Shown here one piece after another: positions 31,496 through 33,330 of a DNA stretch of 33,330 nt; positions within the stretch are counted from its first letter, which is position 1, and the number at the start of each line of letters is the position of its first letter. A model generated the notes under the pieces. That model was not told the DNA's origin, did not search any database, and saw only the letters and a list, made by a program, of their open reading frames with translations. Location of the stretch: the NCBI RefSeq assembly GCF_014695775.1, contig NZ_JACJOX010000003.1, forward strand, positions 1 to 33,330, in the 5' to 3' direction. The stretch is from Leptolyngbya sp. FACHB-60. Lineage in GTDB: Bacteria > Cyanobacteriota > Cyanobacteriia > Phormidesmidales > Phormidesmidaceae. The position numbers were made by a program, and so were the translations under genes.

Positions 31496-33118
31496 ATGGA
31501 AATCTCAGAAATTAAAGTATCCATAAAAAACTATAGATGCTTCTCAGATTTACAACCTGCAGCATTCAGGATTAAAGCCGGATTTACATCCTTTGTGGGG
31601 CCGAATAACTCTGGGAAAACAAGCCTATTAAAATTCTTTTACGAAGTTAGAGCACTGTTCAAGCTACTCTCTTCAAAAGAAATTTGCTTCTACAAGAGCA
31701 GTCAAGAATCGCCAACCTTTTTCTACGAACTTAGTACTCCAGTAGGCCAAAATCTAGAAAAAGACAAAATGCTCAGATTGAACAAGAACATATTCTGTAC
31801 TAAAAATAACAGAAGTCTAAAAATTAAGTTTGAAGTGCTTTTTACCGAAGATAAAACCTCAATAAAAACGATTGTTGAGATAGATATCCCGAGAGAAAAG
31901 GATAACTTCTTTACCATCTCCGTTTTAGATTTAGATTCAAGCAAGTATATAGATCCCAATGAGAGGATAGAAATAAATTTTTCCCTGAAGGATGCTTTCA
32001 GGCTTCTTTCAGACACATCTTATTTTGGCTCATTTCGAAATGCATTAAGTGTAGAGTCAGTCTATCTAGAAGGCATTGAAAGTCAGATTTCGGCCAATCA
32101 AAAGTATTTTGACATCCGTTTCGGACATGATTTTTATACCCTTTGGTCTGAGCTAAAATATGGAAACTCAAAAGAAAACCATATACTTACGTATCAGATC
32201 ACAGAAGCTATTAAATCAATTTTCAATTTCAGTTCTCTTGAGATCAACTCTTCAAATACAGCATACACACTACTGTTAACTGTTAACGGCGAAAGTTATA
32301 TGTTAGATGAAATGGGTGCGGGACTTTCTCAAATATTGCTAGTCTTAGTAAATGCTGCGGTGTCTAAACCATCCTTTATTTTAATCGATGAACCCGAGTT
32401 AAACTTACATCCATCGCTACAACTTGACTTTCTAACATCACTAGCATCATTTGCAAAGAGAGGAATTATTTTTAGCACTCACAGCCTTGGATTAGCAAGG
32501 TCTAGCTCTGAAAGAATTTACTCCGTATTCAAAAACGCTAGCAATGAGACTACACTAACCGAATTTGAAGCAACAAATAGCCTTCCAGAATTACTAGGGG
32601 AGCTGAATTTTTCGTCATACCAAAACTTCAAATTCAGCAAAATCCTATTAGTGGAGGGCGTAACAGAAATCAAGACGATTCAACAGTTTTTGAGAAAATG
32701 GAAGAAAGATAAAGAATTCGTATTGATTCCGCTTGGAGGAAGTCAATTAATCAGGAATTCAATAGAGTTTGAGATGACAGAACTAAAAAGAATTTCAGAA
32801 AAGTTATTTGCTCTTGTAGATAGCGAAAGAAATCATGAAGATTGCGAGCTCGATAAGAACCGAAGTCAATTTCTTTGGTCGTGCAAAAGCATCGGTATAG
32901 AATGTCACATCCTAAAAAGAAGAGCAACTGAAAATTACTTCTCTGATAGGGCAGTAAAAGCTGTAAAAGGAGAAAAATATAGAGCTCTAGAACCTTATGA
33001 AAAACTAAATACTCTCCAGTTCTCTTGGTCGAAATCAGAAAATTGGCGAATTGCTAGAGAAATGGAACAGGCAGAAGTAATAGACACTGATTTAGGCGAG
33101 TTCTTGTCTCATATATAG
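31496..33118 (+). CDS. OLD-like AAA ATPase with C-terminal TOPRIM domain
   Basis: 540 residues. Walker A GPNNSGKT at 35-42, an ABC-type signature region (LDEMGAGLSQILLVLVNAA), Walker B FILIDEPELNLHPSL with D298-E299, and the H-switch FSTHSLGLARSS. The C-terminal third is TOPRIM: the acidic LLVEGVTEIKTI (E387) and ALVDSERN (D442). This is the layout of OLD-family nucleases, which include anti-phage proteins and the GajA subunit of Gabija. No UvrD-type GajB partner is visible; only 212 bp follow. Base use is strikingly AT-rich beside sdhA, a sign of recent transfer. No clear Shine-Dalgarno precedes ATG 31496. Confidence 0.88.
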   Translation: MEISEIKVSIKNYRCFSDLQPAAFRIKAGFTSFVGPNNSGKTSLLKFFYEVRALFKLLSSKEICFYKSSQESPTFFYELSTPVGQNLEKDKMLRLNKNIFCTKNNRSLKIKFEVLFTEDKTSIKTIVEIDIPREKDNFFTISVLDLDSSKYIDPNERIEINFSLKDAFRLLSDTSYFGSFRNALSVESVYLEGIESQISANQKYFDIRFGHDFYTLWSELKYGNSKENHILTYQITEAIKSIFNFSSLEINSSNTAYTLLLTVNGESYMLDEMGAGLSQILLVLVNAAVSKPSFILIDEPELNLHPSLQLDFLTSLASFAKRGIIFSTHSLGLARSSSERIYSVFKNASNETTLTEFEATNSLPELLGELNFSSYQNFKFSKILLVEGVTEIKTIQQFLRKWKKDKEFVLIPLGGSQLIRNSIEFEMTELKRISEKLFALVDSERNHEDCELDKNRSQFLWSCKSIGIECHILKRRATENYFSDRAVKAVKGEKYRALEPYEKLNTLQFSWSKSENWRIAREMEQAEVIDTDLGEFLSHI

Positions 33119-33142
33119 CTCTCCCATACTCAGCTATTAGAA

Positions 33143-33159
33143 AACTAAGTTTTTTAGTT
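33143..33159 (+). terminator. Weak hairpin after the OLD-like gene
   Basis: AACTAA (33143-33148) and TTAGTT (33154-33159) around GTTTT; a short stem without a long T tract after it. Confidence 0.3.
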
Positions 33160-33262
33160 GTACGGCAACATTATTTAGCTGAAGTGGTGAAATTCGATCA
33201 TTTTCAGTGAAGGTCTGAGAGCTAATTTCTAAAGAGAATCTTAAGTAGAGCTTGTTGACCTG

Positions 33263-33330
33263 TCACGGTTCTACCGTGGTAAGGGTAGCGCGACGCATCA
33301 GGGCATTGAGCATGAGCCGTTTACCCGACA
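33263..33330 (-). CDS. Possible C-terminal end of a gene entering from the right edge
   Basis: On the minus strand a frame is open from the window edge to a TGA at 33265-33263, reading SGKRLMLNALMRRATLTTVE plus Pro. Third positions are GC-rich, unlike the adjacent OLD-like gene. A small hairpin (CACGG-TTCTA-CCGTG) overlaps the stop. Too short to identify. Confidence 0.3.
   Translation of the reverse strand, partial: SGKRLMLNALMRRATLTTVEP

Noticed and set aside
31496..33118. Complete Gabija or PARIS system
   Set aside because: Only the ATPase/TOPRIM component is visible; no helicase or second effector gene lies in the remaining 212 bp or upstream.

Overview
The window is cyanobacterial chromosome. 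The gene content points to this: plastoquinone-type prenyl synthase, CruG- and CruP-like carotenoid genes, an aa3-type cytochrome oxidase operon, a group 2 sigma factor and a SirB1-like protein. So do dozens of HIP1 octamers (GCGATCGC), the hallmark repeat of many cyanobacteria. The fairly GC-rich third codon positions of the core genes suggest a filamentous Leptolyngbya/Nodosilinea/Phormidium-like organism. That genus guess is inference only.

Layout. (1) 1-6.5 kb: the end of an IS5-type transposase, a CruG-like glycosyltransferase, a CYTH protein, solanesyl diphosphate synthase (sds), a small membrane ORF, murI, and a group 2 sigma factor with an unusually long upstream region and a textbook terminator. 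(2) 6.6-11.2 kb: a small conserved-looking ORF, a possible 36-aa Cys-rich ORF, then coxB-coxA-coxC ending in a bidirectional terminator. (3) 11.2-15.5 kb: on the minus strand, an exported acetamidase/formamidase-family protein and an FAD oxidoreductase with a C-terminal SLH domain; then a small exported protein of unknown function. (4) 15.6-18.8 kb: a tightly packed cruP-sirB1-sdhC operon. (5) 18.8-29.2 kb: an accessory island between sdhC and sdhA. (6) 29.3-31.3 kb: sdhA with a 43-bp palindromic terminator. (7) 31.3-33.1 kb: a strikingly AT-rich OLD-like ATPase/TOPRIM gene, probably a recently acquired defence gene.

The island is the most interesting part. It is bounded by two unrelated tandem arrays that share a 21-bp period. 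It holds a winged-helix-like/HNH nuclease gene bracketed by two divergent ~172-bp direct repeats, each of which is itself an imperfect inverted repeat. It also holds a 4-TM protein, an SDR, a DUF72 protein, a compact RNA-repair operon (rtcB, COG0523 GTPase, archease, rtcA), and a DUF433/PIN-like toxin-antitoxin pair. It is littered with small repeats: three copies of a HIP1-containing element, a 48-bp perfect palindrome, a duplicated ~74-bp leader with a covarying hairpin, a TIR-bounded 107-bp element, and the first codons of a destroyed Uma2-type gene.

How the genes work together: sdhC and sdhA should form one succinate:quinone oxidoreductase although 10.5 kb separates them. The cox genes make the terminal oxidase, and sds supplies the plastoquinone side chain used by both. 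RtcB, archease and RtcA form an RNA end-repair set, and the embedded metallochaperone-type GTPase may serve the metal-dependent ligase.
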